Made by a program: the position numbers and the translations under genes
Source of the DNA: Neorhizobium galegae
GTDB lineage: Bacteria; Pseudomonadota; Alphaproteobacteria; Rhizobiales; Rhizobiaceae
Assembly (NCBI RefSeq): GCF_021391675.1
Contig: NZ_CP090096.1
Location: 248,001-312,000, forward strand
DNA: 64,000 nt
Direction: 5' to 3'
Notes under the pieces: generated by a model
Databases searched by the model: none
What the model was told of the DNA's origin: nothing
Seen by the model: the letters and a program-made list of their open reading frames with translations, nothing else
Shown: piece after piece, positions 52,633-61,146 of the stretch
Layout of the letters: each line of letters begins with the position of its first letter
Numbering within the stretch: the first letter of the stretch is position 1

Positions 52633-53616
52633 TCATCGACGTTGTGTCAGTCGCCTTGCTGCACTGCCTGCGGCCGCCAACGCCTCCCGCGCGGCCGAAA
52701 GTTCATTGGTGTTCTGCAGGAAACCGTGGATGACGCCCGGCACGACGTGCAGCTCGTCGTCCCGGCCGAGAGCCCTGAGACGCTGGCTCAGGCTCAAGGT
52801 GTCCGAAAGCAGCGGGTCCACCGCCGCCGCCATCAGATAAAGCGGCGGCAGTGCCACCAAGGCCGCATCGGACGCCATGAAGGGGCAGGCAAGCGGATCA
52901 TCCCCGACTGCGCGCTCACCGGCATAGAACGACCAGTAGCGCTGCATCTTTCCGCGCGTAAGTGCCGGGCCTTCGGCGAAACGGACGTAAGATGCCGTTT
53001 CGAAAGAGCGCGCGTAAGTGCCGTAAAAGAGCAGCGCGGCATCCGGCAGCCGTCGGCCCTCGGCCTGTTCATGCAGTATCGCTGCAAGAGCAATGTTGGC
53101 TCCCGCCGAGTCGCCGGAGATGACCAGGGGGCCAGGGCGGACGCCTTCGCCGGCAGTCGCCTCGAAAAGACCTCGGAGCGTTGCAACGACATCCATGAGC
53201 CCGGCCGGATAGGGCGCTTCCGGGGCCAGCCGGTAATCGGGCATCACGACCGGCATGCCGCTTTCCAGCGCAAGAACCCGCGCGCAACGCTCATGGGTTT
53301 CCGGCGAGCAGAAGGCGAAGCCGCCGCCATGCACGAACAGTATGGCGCCATCCGCGGCATCCGGCGGCACGAACACCTTGAGGCGACAGCGGGCCGAACC
53401 AAGGCGCGCATCTTCCGCTACCCAAACCTCCCCGACGTTTGCCATGGCTGGCAGATTGACATTCCATCGCACATTGGCGGCAAGCGTCTGTGCACGACCT
53501 TCCGCCGGCGGAAGGGTCGTCGGATCCGGCAGAGGTCCGAGTTCCGCCGCAACCCGCTGCGTCAGCGCCAGCATTTCGTCCGAAAGCGTGTCCGACAGTC
53601 GAGAGAGGTCGTTCAC
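52633..53616 (-). CDS. Alpha/beta hydrolase, hormone-sensitive-lipase family
   Basis: 327 residues. The oxyanion motif FVHGGGFAFCS, the nucleophile elbow ISGDSAGANIAL, the aspartate in AAAVDPLLSD and the histidine in PGVIHGFLQ give a complete triad of the HSL (bacterial esterase IV) family. No signal peptide, so cytoplasmic. It would hydrolyse an ester or lactone of the compound brought in by the downstream transporter. It overlaps the GntR gene by ATGA and lies 25 bases before the binding-protein gene. Confidence 0.88.
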   Translation of the reverse strand: MNDLSRLSDTLSDEMLALTQRVAAELGPLPDPTTLPPAEGRAQTLAANVRWNVNLPAMANVGEVWVAEDARLGSARCRLKVFVPPDAADGAILFVHGGGFAFCSPETHERCARVLALESGMPVVMPDYRLAPEAPYPAGLMDVVATLRGLFEATAGEGVRPGPLVISGDSAGANIALAAILHEQAEGRRLPDAALLFYGTYARSFETASYVRFAEGPALTRGKMQRYWSFYAGERAVGDDPLACPFMASDAALVALPPLYLMAAAVDPLLSDTLSLSQRLRALGRDDELHVVPGVIHGFLQNTNELSAAREALAAAGSAARRLTQRR

Positions 53617-54299
53617 TGTGTCGCCTCCGGGAAAACTTCAGGCCCGAGATCGACGATGGTCGCGATATGATGACGCATGGCGGCGGTCGCCCGCGCTGTG
53701 TCGCCGCTTTCGATCGCGTCGATGATGCTGCGATGCCGCAATGCCGTCGCCTCGAGATCCCGCGCCATCGGGCTGCGGGAAATCTTGAACCGGTGATTGT
53801 GCACGAGACAGCGATGAAGGATCGGATCGAGCGCCGGCAGGTTGGCATCTTCGAAAATGCGCCGATGGAAATCACGGTCGAAGGCCGCAAGCTCCAACTC
53901 GTCACCCGCCGCTGCCGCAAGCAGCATCTTGTCGAGCAGGCTATCGAGCTCCTTGACCAGCGTACGGCTGCGAGCGCGCATGACCCGCGCCATGCCGTTG
54001 CCCTCTATCTGCTGACGCAGCCGGAACATCTCGATTGCCTCGTCTTCCGTGCACTCGGAAACCTGCGTCCCACGATGCCCCCGGCGACGGACCAACCCTT
54101 CTTCCTGAAGCTGCAGGAGCGCCTCGCGGACGGTGCCCTGACTGCACTGGAAGTGAGCCGCAAGCTCGAGTTCCGTAAGGCCGGTTCCCGGCGCCAGCGT
54201 CCCGAGCATGATATCGCGCTTCAACGCATTGAAGGCGGCGCCTGCCTTGGGCGATCTGATCGATGTCGATCTAGCGGAAAAATAGGCCATCTCACTCAT
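53613..54299 (-). CDS. FCD-type GntR transcriptional regulator
   Basis: 228 residues. The winged helix spans about 18-85 (LTELELAAHFQCSQGTVREA, LLQLQEEGLVRRRGHRGTQV), followed by an FCD domain with FDRDFHRRIFEDANLP, ALRHRSIIDAI and MRHHI providing ligands. It opens the minus-strand sugar operon and is divergent from the ATPase gene. The 22-base palindrome at 54330-54351 in the gap is its likely operator. ATG 54290 is an alternative start. Confidence 0.9.
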   Translation of the reverse strand: MSEMAYFSARSTSIRSPKAGAAFNALKRDIMLGTLAPGTGLTELELAAHFQCSQGTVREALLQLQEEGLVRRRGHRGTQVSECTEDEAIEMFRLRQQIEGNGMARVMRARSRTLVKELDSLLDKMLLAAAAGDELELAAFDRDFHRRIFEDANLPALDPILHRCLVHNHRFKISRSPMARDLEATALRHRSIIDAIESGDTARATAAMRHHIATIVDLGPEVFPEATQ

Positions 54300-54329
54300 C
54301 CAGCCGGTTGCGCATTTCAGGAACTATCA

Positions 54330-54351
54330 TTATCGATATTGATATCGATAA
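54330..54351. promoter_or_regulatory. Palindromic operator, probably for the GntR protein
   Basis: TTATCGATAT and ATATCGATAA form a perfect ten-base inverted repeat around TG. It stands 31 bases before the GntR start and 37 before the ATPase start, so one site can control both divergent transcripts. Confidence 0.6.
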
Positions 54352-54387
54352 CTGGCGTCAAGCTTGAAAAATAATCGGGAGGACCTC

Positions 54388-55461
54388 GTGGCTGGCATTG
54401 CGTTGAAGAAGATCCGGAAGTCGTATGGCGCCCTGCAGGTCATCCACGACATCAATATCGAGATCCGAAGCGGCGAGTTTCTGGTTCTCGTCGGCCCTTC
54501 CGGATGCGGGAAATCGACGCTGCTGCGGATGATCGCCGGGCTGGAGGAGATCTCCGGCGGCGAACTGGATATCGAAGGCCGCACGGTCAACCTGCTTCCG
54601 CCGGCCGAGCGCAACATCGCTATGGTCTTTCAGGACTACGCTCTCTACCCGCATATGAGCGTGCGGGAAAACATGTCGTTCGGCCTAAAAATGCGCGGAG
54701 GCGACGAACGGGAAATCGAAAGCCGCGTCGGTCAGGCTGCCGATGTCCTCAAGATCAGGGACTATCTCGATCGCCGGCCGGCACAATTGTCGGGTGGCCA
54801 GCGCCAACGTGTCGCCATGGGCCGTGCCATTGTCCGCGAGCCGGCGGCCTTTCTGTTCGACGAACCGCTTTCCAATCTCGACGCTGCGCTGCGCGTCGAG
54901 ATGCGCCTGGAAATCGCAAAACTGCACAACCGCATGAAGGCGACTACGGTCTATGTCACGCACGATCAGGTGGAGGCCATGACGCTGGCCGACCGCATCG
55001 TGGTGATGAACGGCGGCGTGGTGGAGCAGATCGGCAAGCCGCTCGATCTCTATCACAACCCGTCGAGCCTGTTCGTCGCCCGCTTCATCGGCAGCCCGAC
55101 CATGAACACCCTGCCGGCGAAGATCGCCTCCAATGGCGAAAGCCTGAAACTTCTGGGAAAGACTGCGGCCGGCAGCATTCCAGGCGCAAGGGCGCTTGCC
55201 AGCCAGGACGTCACGTTCGGAATTCGGCCCGAAGAACTGACCCCCTGTTCCCCCGAACAGGCCTGGTTCAGCGGCGAACTGATGGTGGCCGAACGGCTCG
55301 GCAGCCAGACCTACGGCTATGTCGAAGTCGGCCATTCGAAAATGCTGACCGTCGAGTTCCCCCGAGACCGCGACATCACGGTCGGCGAAACGATACATGT
55401 GAAGGGCAATCCCGAGAGAGTGCACCTGTTCGACGCCGAGACCGGCAAAAGGCTGAACTAG
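54388..55461 (+). CDS. Sugar ABC transporter ATPase, MsmX/UgpC/MalK type
   Basis: 357 residues. Walker A GPSGCGKST, signature LSGGQRQRVAMG, Walker B FLFDEPLSNLD, switch His in YVTHDQVEAM, then the C-terminal OB-fold regulatory domain with FGIRPEEL. GTG 54388 is chosen because GGGAGGA lies five bases upstream; a TTG at 54364 is in frame without a site. It is the only ATPase near the permeases at 49591-51347 and is expressed divergently from them, across the shared operator. Confidence 0.92.
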   Translation: MAGIALKKIRKSYGALQVIHDINIEIRSGEFLVLVGPSGCGKSTLLRMIAGLEEISGGELDIEGRTVNLLPPAERNIAMVFQDYALYPHMSVRENMSFGLKMRGGDEREIESRVGQAADVLKIRDYLDRRPAQLSGGQRQRVAMGRAIVREPAAFLFDEPLSNLDAALRVEMRLEIAKLHNRMKATTVYVTHDQVEAMTLADRIVVMNGGVVEQIGKPLDLYHNPSSLFVARFIGSPTMNTLPAKIASNGESLKLLGKTAAGSIPGARALASQDVTFGIRPEELTPCSPEQAWFSGELMVAERLGSQTYGYVEVGHSKMLTVEFPRDRDITVGETIHVKGNPERVHLFDAETGKRLN

Positions 55462-55619
55462 GCCTGGAGCCGTTCAAGCCGTTGGTGATCTCGCAGCAAG
55501 AATGATGGTCGCGCGTGCGCTGGCGGTTGCCTCCACCAGCGCACGGCCGAGCGCCGAACGCATCCGGTCACGAGGATGCGTCACCCTAGCCCGCATCCAT
55601 TTCACTTCGCCAATCCAGG

Positions 55620-56435
55620 TCAAAGGGCGAAAAGGGCGCCGACGCGCTTCAGGAATTTGTCGTCGCCGTCGTTTTGCCGGGCGTCGAGCATCATCACCGC
55701 GTCCTTGCCCGACGGGTAGCGAAGCTGGGCGGAGCCGTCGGTGGCGGCGCGGAAAATCGTTGCCGCTACATCGGATGCAGTGCCGGGGGTCGTTCCAAGT
55801 GCGGCAAAGGCATTCAGGGTCTTCTCGACGATAGGGCCATATTCAGTCAGTTGTTCGTCGTGGCTGAACTTGAAAGACCGACCGCCAAAATCCGTCTGCG
55901 TCATGCCGGGTTCGACAATCTTGACCTGAACTCCGATGGCCGAAAGTTCGTAGAACAGGGCTTCGGAAAAGCCTTCCACGGCAAACTTGCTGCCGTGGTA
56001 GAGGCTGCCGAGCGGCATGGCGAACCTGCCACCCATGGAGCTGACATTGACGATCGTGCCGCTCTTTTGCCTGCGAAGGTGCGGCAGGACGGCCTTGATC
56101 ACAGCGAGCGGCCCGATAACATTGGTCTCGAATTGCTGCCGGATGCTGTCAAGCGAGGTTGCCTCCAAGGAACCATAGGCCCCATAGCCGGCATTGTTGA
56201 CGAGAAGATCGATAGTGCCGAACGTGTCGATCGCATCGGAGACGGCTTCGTTGATCGTCACGTCGTCGGTAACGTCGAGACGGGCGATGCGCACCCGTGG
56301 AAGGTCTTTCAGCTCGGTCTCTTTTTCGGGGGAGCGCATCGATGCGACAACGTTCCATCCCTTGGCCTGAAACAGAGCCGCTGTCGCACGGCCGATGCCG
56401 CTCGATGCGCCGGTGATGAGGACGGTCTTTGCCAT
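55620..56435 (-). CDS. Short-chain dehydrogenase/reductase
   Basis: 271 residues, classical SDR. Nucleotide loop TGASSGIGRAT at the start, NNAGYG, the catalytic serine in VNVSSMGG, and YHGSKFAVEG with Tyr and Lys. The ATG at 56435 has AAGGAG upstream and opens MAKTVLITGAS; the frame extends to 56465 without support. The C-terminal part (DARQNDGDDKFLKRV) is like those of oxidoreductases often found beside LysR genes. Reduces or oxidises a small carbonyl or alcohol; substrate unknown. The divergent LysR gene is the probable regulator. The 158 bases between it and the ATPase gene hold nothing recognisable. Confidence 0.88.
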   Translation of the reverse strand: MAKTVLITGASSGIGRATAALFQAKGWNVVASMRSPEKETELKDLPRVRIARLDVTDDVTINEAVSDAIDTFGTIDLLVNNAGYGAYGSLEATSLDSIRQQFETNVIGPLAVIKAVLPHLRRQKSGTIVNVSSMGGRFAMPLGSLYHGSKFAVEGFSEALFYELSAIGVQVKIVEPGMTQTDFGGRSFKFSHDEQLTEYGPIVEKTLNAFAALGTTPGTASDVAATIFRAATDGSAQLRYPSGKDAVMMLDARQNDGDDKFLKRVGALFAL

Positions 56436-56597
56436 GAAAATCTCCTTCTGCTGCGCGCGTCGCACAGTTTCTCTCGTGTCTCAGGATATCGGTTAGATCC
56501 AGCTATGTGCCTTGGACGTGTGGCCTGCCCGGCTGGAACGAGATGGAAGATAGGCGGAATTACTCTGGCGATAAACGCCATTGCGTGCGATATCCTT

Positions 56598-56612
56598 TGA
56601 ACCTGAAGTTCA
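56598..56612. promoter_or_regulatory. Candidate LysR binding site
   Basis: TGAAC and GTTCA form an inverted repeat with a five-base spacer (T-N13-A shape), 13 bases before the LysR start and in the gap shared with the divergent SDR gene. The size fits LysR sites, but the repeat is short and could occur by chance. Confidence 0.35.
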
Positions 56613-56624
56613 TAATGGATATTT

Positions 56625-57542
56625 ATGGATCGTACGTTCTTCGATGGGCTGGCCCACTTCCTCGCCGTCGCCCGCCATGGCAGCTTCACAGCCGGCGCGC
56701 AGGCGATGGACATAAGCCCAACCGCGATGAGCAAGGCCATCCGGTTGGTCGAGGAGCGTTATGGTACAAAGCTGTTTCAGCGGACGACGCGCCGAACTGC
56801 CTTGACGGAGGCCGGCGCTGAGCTCTTCCAGCGGCTCGATCGGGCCACGAACGAGATCGATGATGCTCTGAAGTCGCTCGGCAGCTTTCAGCTCACGCCG
56901 ACGGGCACGCTGCGTTTGACCGTGCCCCGTTCCATTATGCCGGCACTCGTCGAGCCCCATCTCGCCGAGTTTCAGCGCCTTTACCCGCGGGTCAAACTCG
57001 AAATTTCACTCAACGACAGGTTCGTCGATCTCGTCGGCGAAGGGTTCGACGCGGGAATCCGTCTGGGTGATGCCATCGACAAGGACATGATCGCGGTCAG
57101 ATTGACCGGAGAGGCGCGGTGGGGGATCGCGGCGAGCCCCGGTTACTGGCAGCGGGAAGGCCGCCCGAAGAGATTTGAGGACCTCGTTGGCCGTCGGGCC
57201 ATAATGTACCGGTTTCCCGGCTCCCGCTCTCTGCAGGTCTGGGAATTCCAGCGCGAGGGCAAGCCGGTGCAGGTGCAGATGGACACTGGCCTCGTCATCG
57301 ACGATCGGGCTGCGCTGGTCAGATTGGCCGTGCAGGGTTTTGGTGCCGCCTTCGTGCTGGAGGTCGAAGTGGCTCAAGAACTCGCCCGCGGCGATCTTGA
57401 ATTGATGTTCGGAGACGACATTCCCCCGGATGACGGCATTTTCCTTTATTTTCCGGCAGCCATGCAGAGCCAGCCAAAACTGCGCGCATTCATCGACACG
57501 ATCCGGGAGAACTCCAGCGTGAAGCGAAGACGACCATCGTAG
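56625..57542 (+). CDS. LysR-family transcriptional regulator
   Basis: 305 residues. The helix-turn-helix reads GSFTAGAQAMDISPTAMSKA, followed by EERYGTKLFQRTTRR; the effector domain starts at GTLRLTVPRSIMPALVEPHL and continues to the C-terminus. The DNA-binding helix carries the FxxAA variant common in regulators of SDR or quinone-reductase genes. Divergent from the SDR gene with 189 bases between the starts. Confidence 0.92.
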   Translation: MDRTFFDGLAHFLAVARHGSFTAGAQAMDISPTAMSKAIRLVEERYGTKLFQRTTRRTALTEAGAELFQRLDRATNEIDDALKSLGSFQLTPTGTLRLTVPRSIMPALVEPHLAEFQRLYPRVKLEISLNDRFVDLVGEGFDAGIRLGDAIDKDMIAVRLTGEARWGIAASPGYWQREGRPKRFEDLVGRRAIMYRFPGSRSLQVWEFQREGKPVQVQMDTGLVIDDRAALVRLAVQGFGAAFVLEVEVAQELARGDLELMFGDDIPPDDGIFLYFPAAMQSQPKLRAFIDTIRENSSVKRRRPS

Positions 57543-57734
57543 AGGTACAGGCCCCATAAAGCGGCGGGACTGAAGTCGTGGCAGCGGTTTCGAACGTCGT
57601 GGGTAAATGCAGTGCCTTGCAGGCAAACTTGTTGGCGGGTGAATTTGTCCCAGATTGAACGACTGTATTACCCGGTTCGAGTGGCCATGTGGCGGATTTC
57701 CGCCCTCCGCGGGCAGAGCGCCCCAGCGTGGCCC

Positions 57735-58058
57735 ATGACGGTGGAGGTCTCGCATCACATCGATGCATCCGAACCTGACAGCGACGGGTTCCACGACTAC
57801 CACTACGAGTACGATGTCTATGAGTTTTCAGACGGAGTTTTGACCCTCCTGGTGCGCGCATACAGTGACGAACCGGAAGAGGCAGCCCTGATGGGGTGGT
57901 ACAGGGGCAAAACGAGGTATTGGCTGAAAAAACAGGATTTGCGTCATCCGCTTGTCCTCAAAGCCGCCGCTTATCTCCGTGCGTCCGGTAAATCCAAGCT
58001 CGATTGGCTGGACCGAAAAAGCCGTGGCTACGTGCCGTTGAATGGTCCGGACGCATAG
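57735..58058 (+). CDS. Small protein of unknown function
   Basis: 107 residues from ATG 57735 (in-frame starts upstream to 57612 are possible but give an atypical Arg/Cys-rich leader). The protein is rich in Asp, Tyr and Trp (HDYHYEYDVYEFSDGVLTLL), with a C-terminal basic part (KSKLDWLDRKSRGYVP). It has no membrane segment or recognised domain. The composition is unlike a shadow frame and no other gene lies opposite. No strong ribosome site is seen. Function unknown; the tail suggests a small cytoplasmic binding or immunity-type protein, but that is a guess. Confidence 0.5.
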   Translation: MTVEVSHHIDASEPDSDGFHDYHYEYDVYEFSDGVLTLLVRAYSDEPEEAALMGWYRGKTRYWLKKQDLRHPLVLKAAAYLRASGKSKLDWLDRKSRGYVPLNGPDA

Positions 58059-58140
58059 GTGGTTCTGGTATCCAGCACCAGCGCTAGAAAACGACCTGTT
58101 TTACAGTCCTGTGACAGAAATGAAAGAAAGCTGGAAAACT

Positions 58141-58158
58141 CTGTAACCGGCCTGACAC
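58141..58158 (+). promoter_or_regulatory. Pho-box-like site before the phosphoesterase operon
   Basis: CTGTAAC, four bases, then CTGACAC gives two CTG(T/A)-type half-sites with the 11-base period of a PhoB box (CTGTCAT-N4-CTGTCAY). It lies 70 bases before the GTG of the phosphoesterase. A second CTGTGACA stretch is present near 58110. Several consensus positions differ, so this is a candidate only. Confidence 0.35.
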
Positions 58159-58227
58159 GATAGCGCTCTAAGGAACCGTAAACGCCTTCGCACCTGCGGA
58201 AGGCACTTGCGAGACCGGAGAGCTGCC

Positions 58228-59055
58228 GTGAAGATCATCCAGATTACCGACACCCATTTCAGCCCGGAGAAGCCACATTTCAACGGCAACTGGGCGCCGC
58301 TGCTGACCTGGATCGAGGATACCCGGGCCGATCTCATCATCCATACCGGGGATCTGACCGTCGATGGCGCCGATAAGCCGGGCGACATCACTTTCTGCAT
58401 GGACCTGATGCGTCAGGTTTCGGTCCCGATGCTGATCGTGCCCGGCAACCACGATGTCGGCCATTTGCCGGGTTCCGCCCAGCCGGTCAATGCCGGGCGC
58501 CTCGAGCGCTGGCGGGAACTCGCAGGCGAGGACCGTTGGTTTCACGACGCCGGCGAATGGCGTCTCGTAGGGCTCAATTCGCTACTCCTCGGCCAGGAGA
58601 ACGAAGAAGAGGAGGCCCAGTTCGAATGGCTGACCAAAACACTGGAAGAGCGGAACAGCCGCCGCATCGCCCTCTTCGCCCACAAGCCGCTTTTCGTCGA
58701 CGGACCGCATGAGGGCGATACCGGTTACTGGGGGGCGCGGCCGAAGGAACGCGCCCAGCTGTTCGACCTGTTCGCCGCGCATGACGTGGCACTTTTTGCC
58801 AGCGGCCACCTGCATTGGGCATGGCAGGGCCGCCATGAGAATATGGCACTTACCTGGGGTCCCTCGGCTGCCTTCATCATCGACAAGCTGGAGCGTGAAA
58901 TGCCGGGAGAGCGTCTGATCGGCGCCGCCGTTCACACCTTCGGCGACGACGTACAGACCGAGATCGTCGCCGTGCCGGGTATGACCGCGTATGTCATCGA
59001 CGATGTTATCGACGAGATTTATCCACGTCCGGTGAAGACGGAGGCGGCCGAATGA
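58228..59055 (+). CDS. Calcineurin-like phosphodiesterase (class III cyclic nucleotide / GpdQ type)
   Basis: 275 residues, the size of CpdA and of glycerophosphodiesterase GpdQ. The two-metal site is complete: DTHFS near the start, HTGDLT, PGNHDVG, FAHKP and ASGHLHW. Members cleave cyclic AMP, glycerophosphodiesters or other phosphodiesters in the cytoplasm. It leads an operon for a UgpABEC-like importer, which favours hydrolysis of an imported phosphodiester over a signalling role. GTG 58228 has GGAGAG seven bases upstream and gives VKIIQITDTHF; a TTG at 58207 is in frame. The stop overlaps the ATPase start (ATGA). Confidence 0.87.
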   Translation: MKIIQITDTHFSPEKPHFNGNWAPLLTWIEDTRADLIIHTGDLTVDGADKPGDITFCMDLMRQVSVPMLIVPGNHDVGHLPGSAQPVNAGRLERWRELAGEDRWFHDAGEWRLVGLNSLLLGQENEEEEAQFEWLTKTLEERNSRRIALFAHKPLFVDGPHEGDTGYWGARPKERAQLFDLFAAHDVALFASGHLHWAWQGRHENMALTWGPSAAFIIDKLEREMPGERLIGAAVHTFGDDVQTEIVAVPGMTAYVIDDVIDEIYPRPVKTEAAE

Positions 59056-60221
59056 CCGCTCTTTCGCTTCGCGGCATCGAAAAATCCTTCTCCGGCAACC
59101 CGATCCTCAAGGGCGTCAGCCTCGATGCCGGTCCGGGCGAGTTCATTGCCCTTGTCGGCCCTTCCGGCTGCGGCAAGAGCACGCTCCTGCGCATCCTTGC
59201 CGGCCTCGAAAGCGCTGACGCCGGCGAGATCATGCTCGGCGACCGCGACCTGTCGCCGGTGCCGGCGGCCGACCGTAACATCGCCATGGTGTTCCAGTCC
59301 TACGCGCTCTACCCGCACCTCACGGCGGCCCAGAACATCGCCGTGCCACTCGTCATGCGCAAGCTGACGCGGGCGCAGCGCCTGCCGTTGATCGGCCCGC
59401 TGATGCCCGGCCAGCGCAAGGCGGTGGCGACGATCAAGCGCGACGTGCGCGAGATGGCCGTGTCGCTGAAGATCGACCACCTGCTCGATCGCAAGCCCGG
59501 CCAGATGTCCGGCGGCCAGCGCCAGCGCGTCGCGCTCGGCCGCGCCATGGTGCGCCGCCCCTCCGTCTTCCTGATGGACGAACCGCTTTCCAACCTCGAC
59601 GCCAACCTGCGCGTCCATGCCCGCGGCGAAATCGTCGAATTGCACCGCCGCGCCGGCGTGCCGACGCTCTATGTCACCCATGACCAGGCGGAAGCCCTGT
59701 CCATGGCCGACCGCGTTGCGGTGATGATCGGAGGTTCGCTGCTGCAGCTCGCCCCGCCGCAGGTGATCTACGACGATCCGGCGCATATCGAGGTGGCCCG
59801 TTTCATCGGCCAGCCGCGCATCAACCTTTTTCCGTCGCAGGTCGGGGCTGATGGCGCGATAGCGTTCGGCGATATCCGGGTCGCATTACACCGTGAGACG
59901 GTTGCTGCGGGCGCATCCGTGACGATCGGCATTCGGCCGGAATTCATCCGCGTCTCCCGCAGCGGCCAGCAGGGCCTGCCGGCACGCATTGACCGCATCG
60001 AGTTCCTGGGCTCCGAGATCATCCTCTATTGCCGCCTGGATGCGATCGGCGAACCCGTGGTCGCCAAGCTTTCGCCCGCCGAAGGCGTCGGTCTTGCCGC
60101 CGGCATGCCGGTACGTCTCGACTTCTCCGCCGACCGTCTCTTCGTCTTTGCCGAGGAGGGCCATCGCCTGTCCTCGACACCGGTCGATGCTGCTGTCAGG
60201 TTGGAGACGGCTCATGGCTGA
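59052..60221 (+). CDS. ABC transporter ATPase, UgpC/MalK type
   Basis: 389 residues. Walker A GPSGCGKST, signature MSGGQRQRVALG, Walker B FLMDEPLSNLD and switch His in YVTHDQAEALSM, then the OB-fold domain (TIGIRPEFIRV). There are about 22 extra residues between the Q loop and the signature (around RAQRLPLIGPLMPGQRKAV), not seen in ordinary MalK proteins. ATGA overlap with the phosphoesterase and eight-base overlap with the first permease. Confidence 0.92.
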   Translation: MTALSLRGIEKSFSGNPILKGVSLDAGPGEFIALVGPSGCGKSTLLRILAGLESADAGEIMLGDRDLSPVPAADRNIAMVFQSYALYPHLTAAQNIAVPLVMRKLTRAQRLPLIGPLMPGQRKAVATIKRDVREMAVSLKIDHLLDRKPGQMSGGQRQRVALGRAMVRRPSVFLMDEPLSNLDANLRVHARGEIVELHRRAGVPTLYVTHDQAEALSMADRVAVMIGGSLLQLAPPQVIYDDPAHIEVARFIGQPRINLFPSQVGADGAIAFGDIRVALHRETVAAGASVTIGIRPEFIRVSRSGQQGLPARIDRIEFLGSEIILYCRLDAIGEPVVAKLSPAEGVGLAAGMPVRLDFSADRLFVFAEEGHRLSSTPVDAAVRLETAHG

Positions 60222-61146
60222 CGCGGTCGCTGCTGCACTCCCACTGGTCAGAAAACCTGCCCGTTCGGCTGCGGAGCGGCAGGAGGCGCGCGCTGCACTC
60301 GTGCTGTCGCTGCCGGCTATGGTTCTCCTGTTCGTCTTCATCCTGCTGCCGGTGGCGGTAGTGATCCTGTTCGGATTTACCGACTACGAGCTCGGTTATG
60401 CGGGTTTCCGGTTCGTCGGCTTCGACAACTACACCGAGCTCTTCACGAACCGGACCTTCCGCCGCTCGCTGTGGAACACGACGGTCTATACCGCGATCGT
60501 CGCACCGATCTCGATCTTCATGGCGCTCGGCCTGGCGATGCTGATCGAAAGCGAGAATATCGGCCGTTCCTTCTTTCGAACCGCCTATTTCCTGCCGGTC
60601 GCCTCGCTGCTCGTCGCCATGGCGACCGTCTGGCAATATCTCTTCCACCCGACGATCGGCCCGATCAACGCGCTTCTGGCGCTCGGCGGCCTGCCGCGTC
60701 CCAACTGGCTCGGCGCCTCGACATCCGTCCTCTACAGCCTGTCGATCATCGGTATCTGGCAATCGGTCGGCTTCAATCTCGTCCTGTTCCTGGCCGGGCT
60801 CACTGCAATCCCCCGCGAGCTCTATCACGCAGCCCATGTCGATGGCGCCCGCTCCGCCTTCGACCGGTTCCGGCTGGTCACCTGGCCGATGCTCGGGCCG
60901 ACGACGCTGTTCGTCACGACGATCAGCATCATCAATGCGGTCAAGGTCTTCGAGACGGTCAAGACGCTGACCGAGGGCGGGCCGAACAAGGCTTCCGAAG
61001 TGCTGCTCTTCACCATCTACCAGGAAGGGTTTGTCTACCTGAAGGTCGGCTACGCCTCGGCGATGACCGTCGTCTTCCTGATCATCCTGGTGGTGCTGAT
61101 GTTCCTGCAATACCGCGTCCAGGACAAGCAGGTGCATTACTCATGA
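60214..61146 (+). CDS. ABC transporter permease, UgpA/MalF type
   Basis: 310 residues. A hydrophilic N-terminus of about 35 residues precedes six membrane segments (MVLLFVFILLPVAVVILFGF onward). The EAA loop is IPRELYHAAHVDGARSAFDR, and the TEGGPNKASEVLLFTIYQEG segment is typical of glycerol-phosphate and sugar permeases. It starts within the ATPase gene and ends at an ATGA overlap with the next permease. Confidence 0.92.
   Translation: MADAVAAALPLVRKPARSAAERQEARAALVLSLPAMVLLFVFILLPVAVVILFGFTDYELGYAGFRFVGFDNYTELFTNRTFRRSLWNTTVYTAIVAPISIFMALGLAMLIESENIGRSFFRTAYFLPVASLLVAMATVWQYLFHPTIGPINALLALGGLPRPNWLGASTSVLYSLSIIGIWQSVGFNLVLFLAGLTAIPRELYHAAHVDGARSAFDRFRLVTWPMLGPTTLFVTTISIINAVKVFETVKTLTEGGPNKASEVLLFTIYQEGFVYLKVGYASAMTVVFLIILVVLMFLQYRVQDKQVHYS

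Noticed and set aside
55462..55619. Short plus-strand frame after the sugar ATPase gene
   Set aside because: Arg/Ser-rich with no ribosome site or family; treated as intergenic.
58080..58167. AGCGCTA ... TAGCGCT inverted repeat upstream of the phosphodiesterase
   Set aside because: The arms are only seven bases and more than 70 bases apart, which is expected by chance in this composition.
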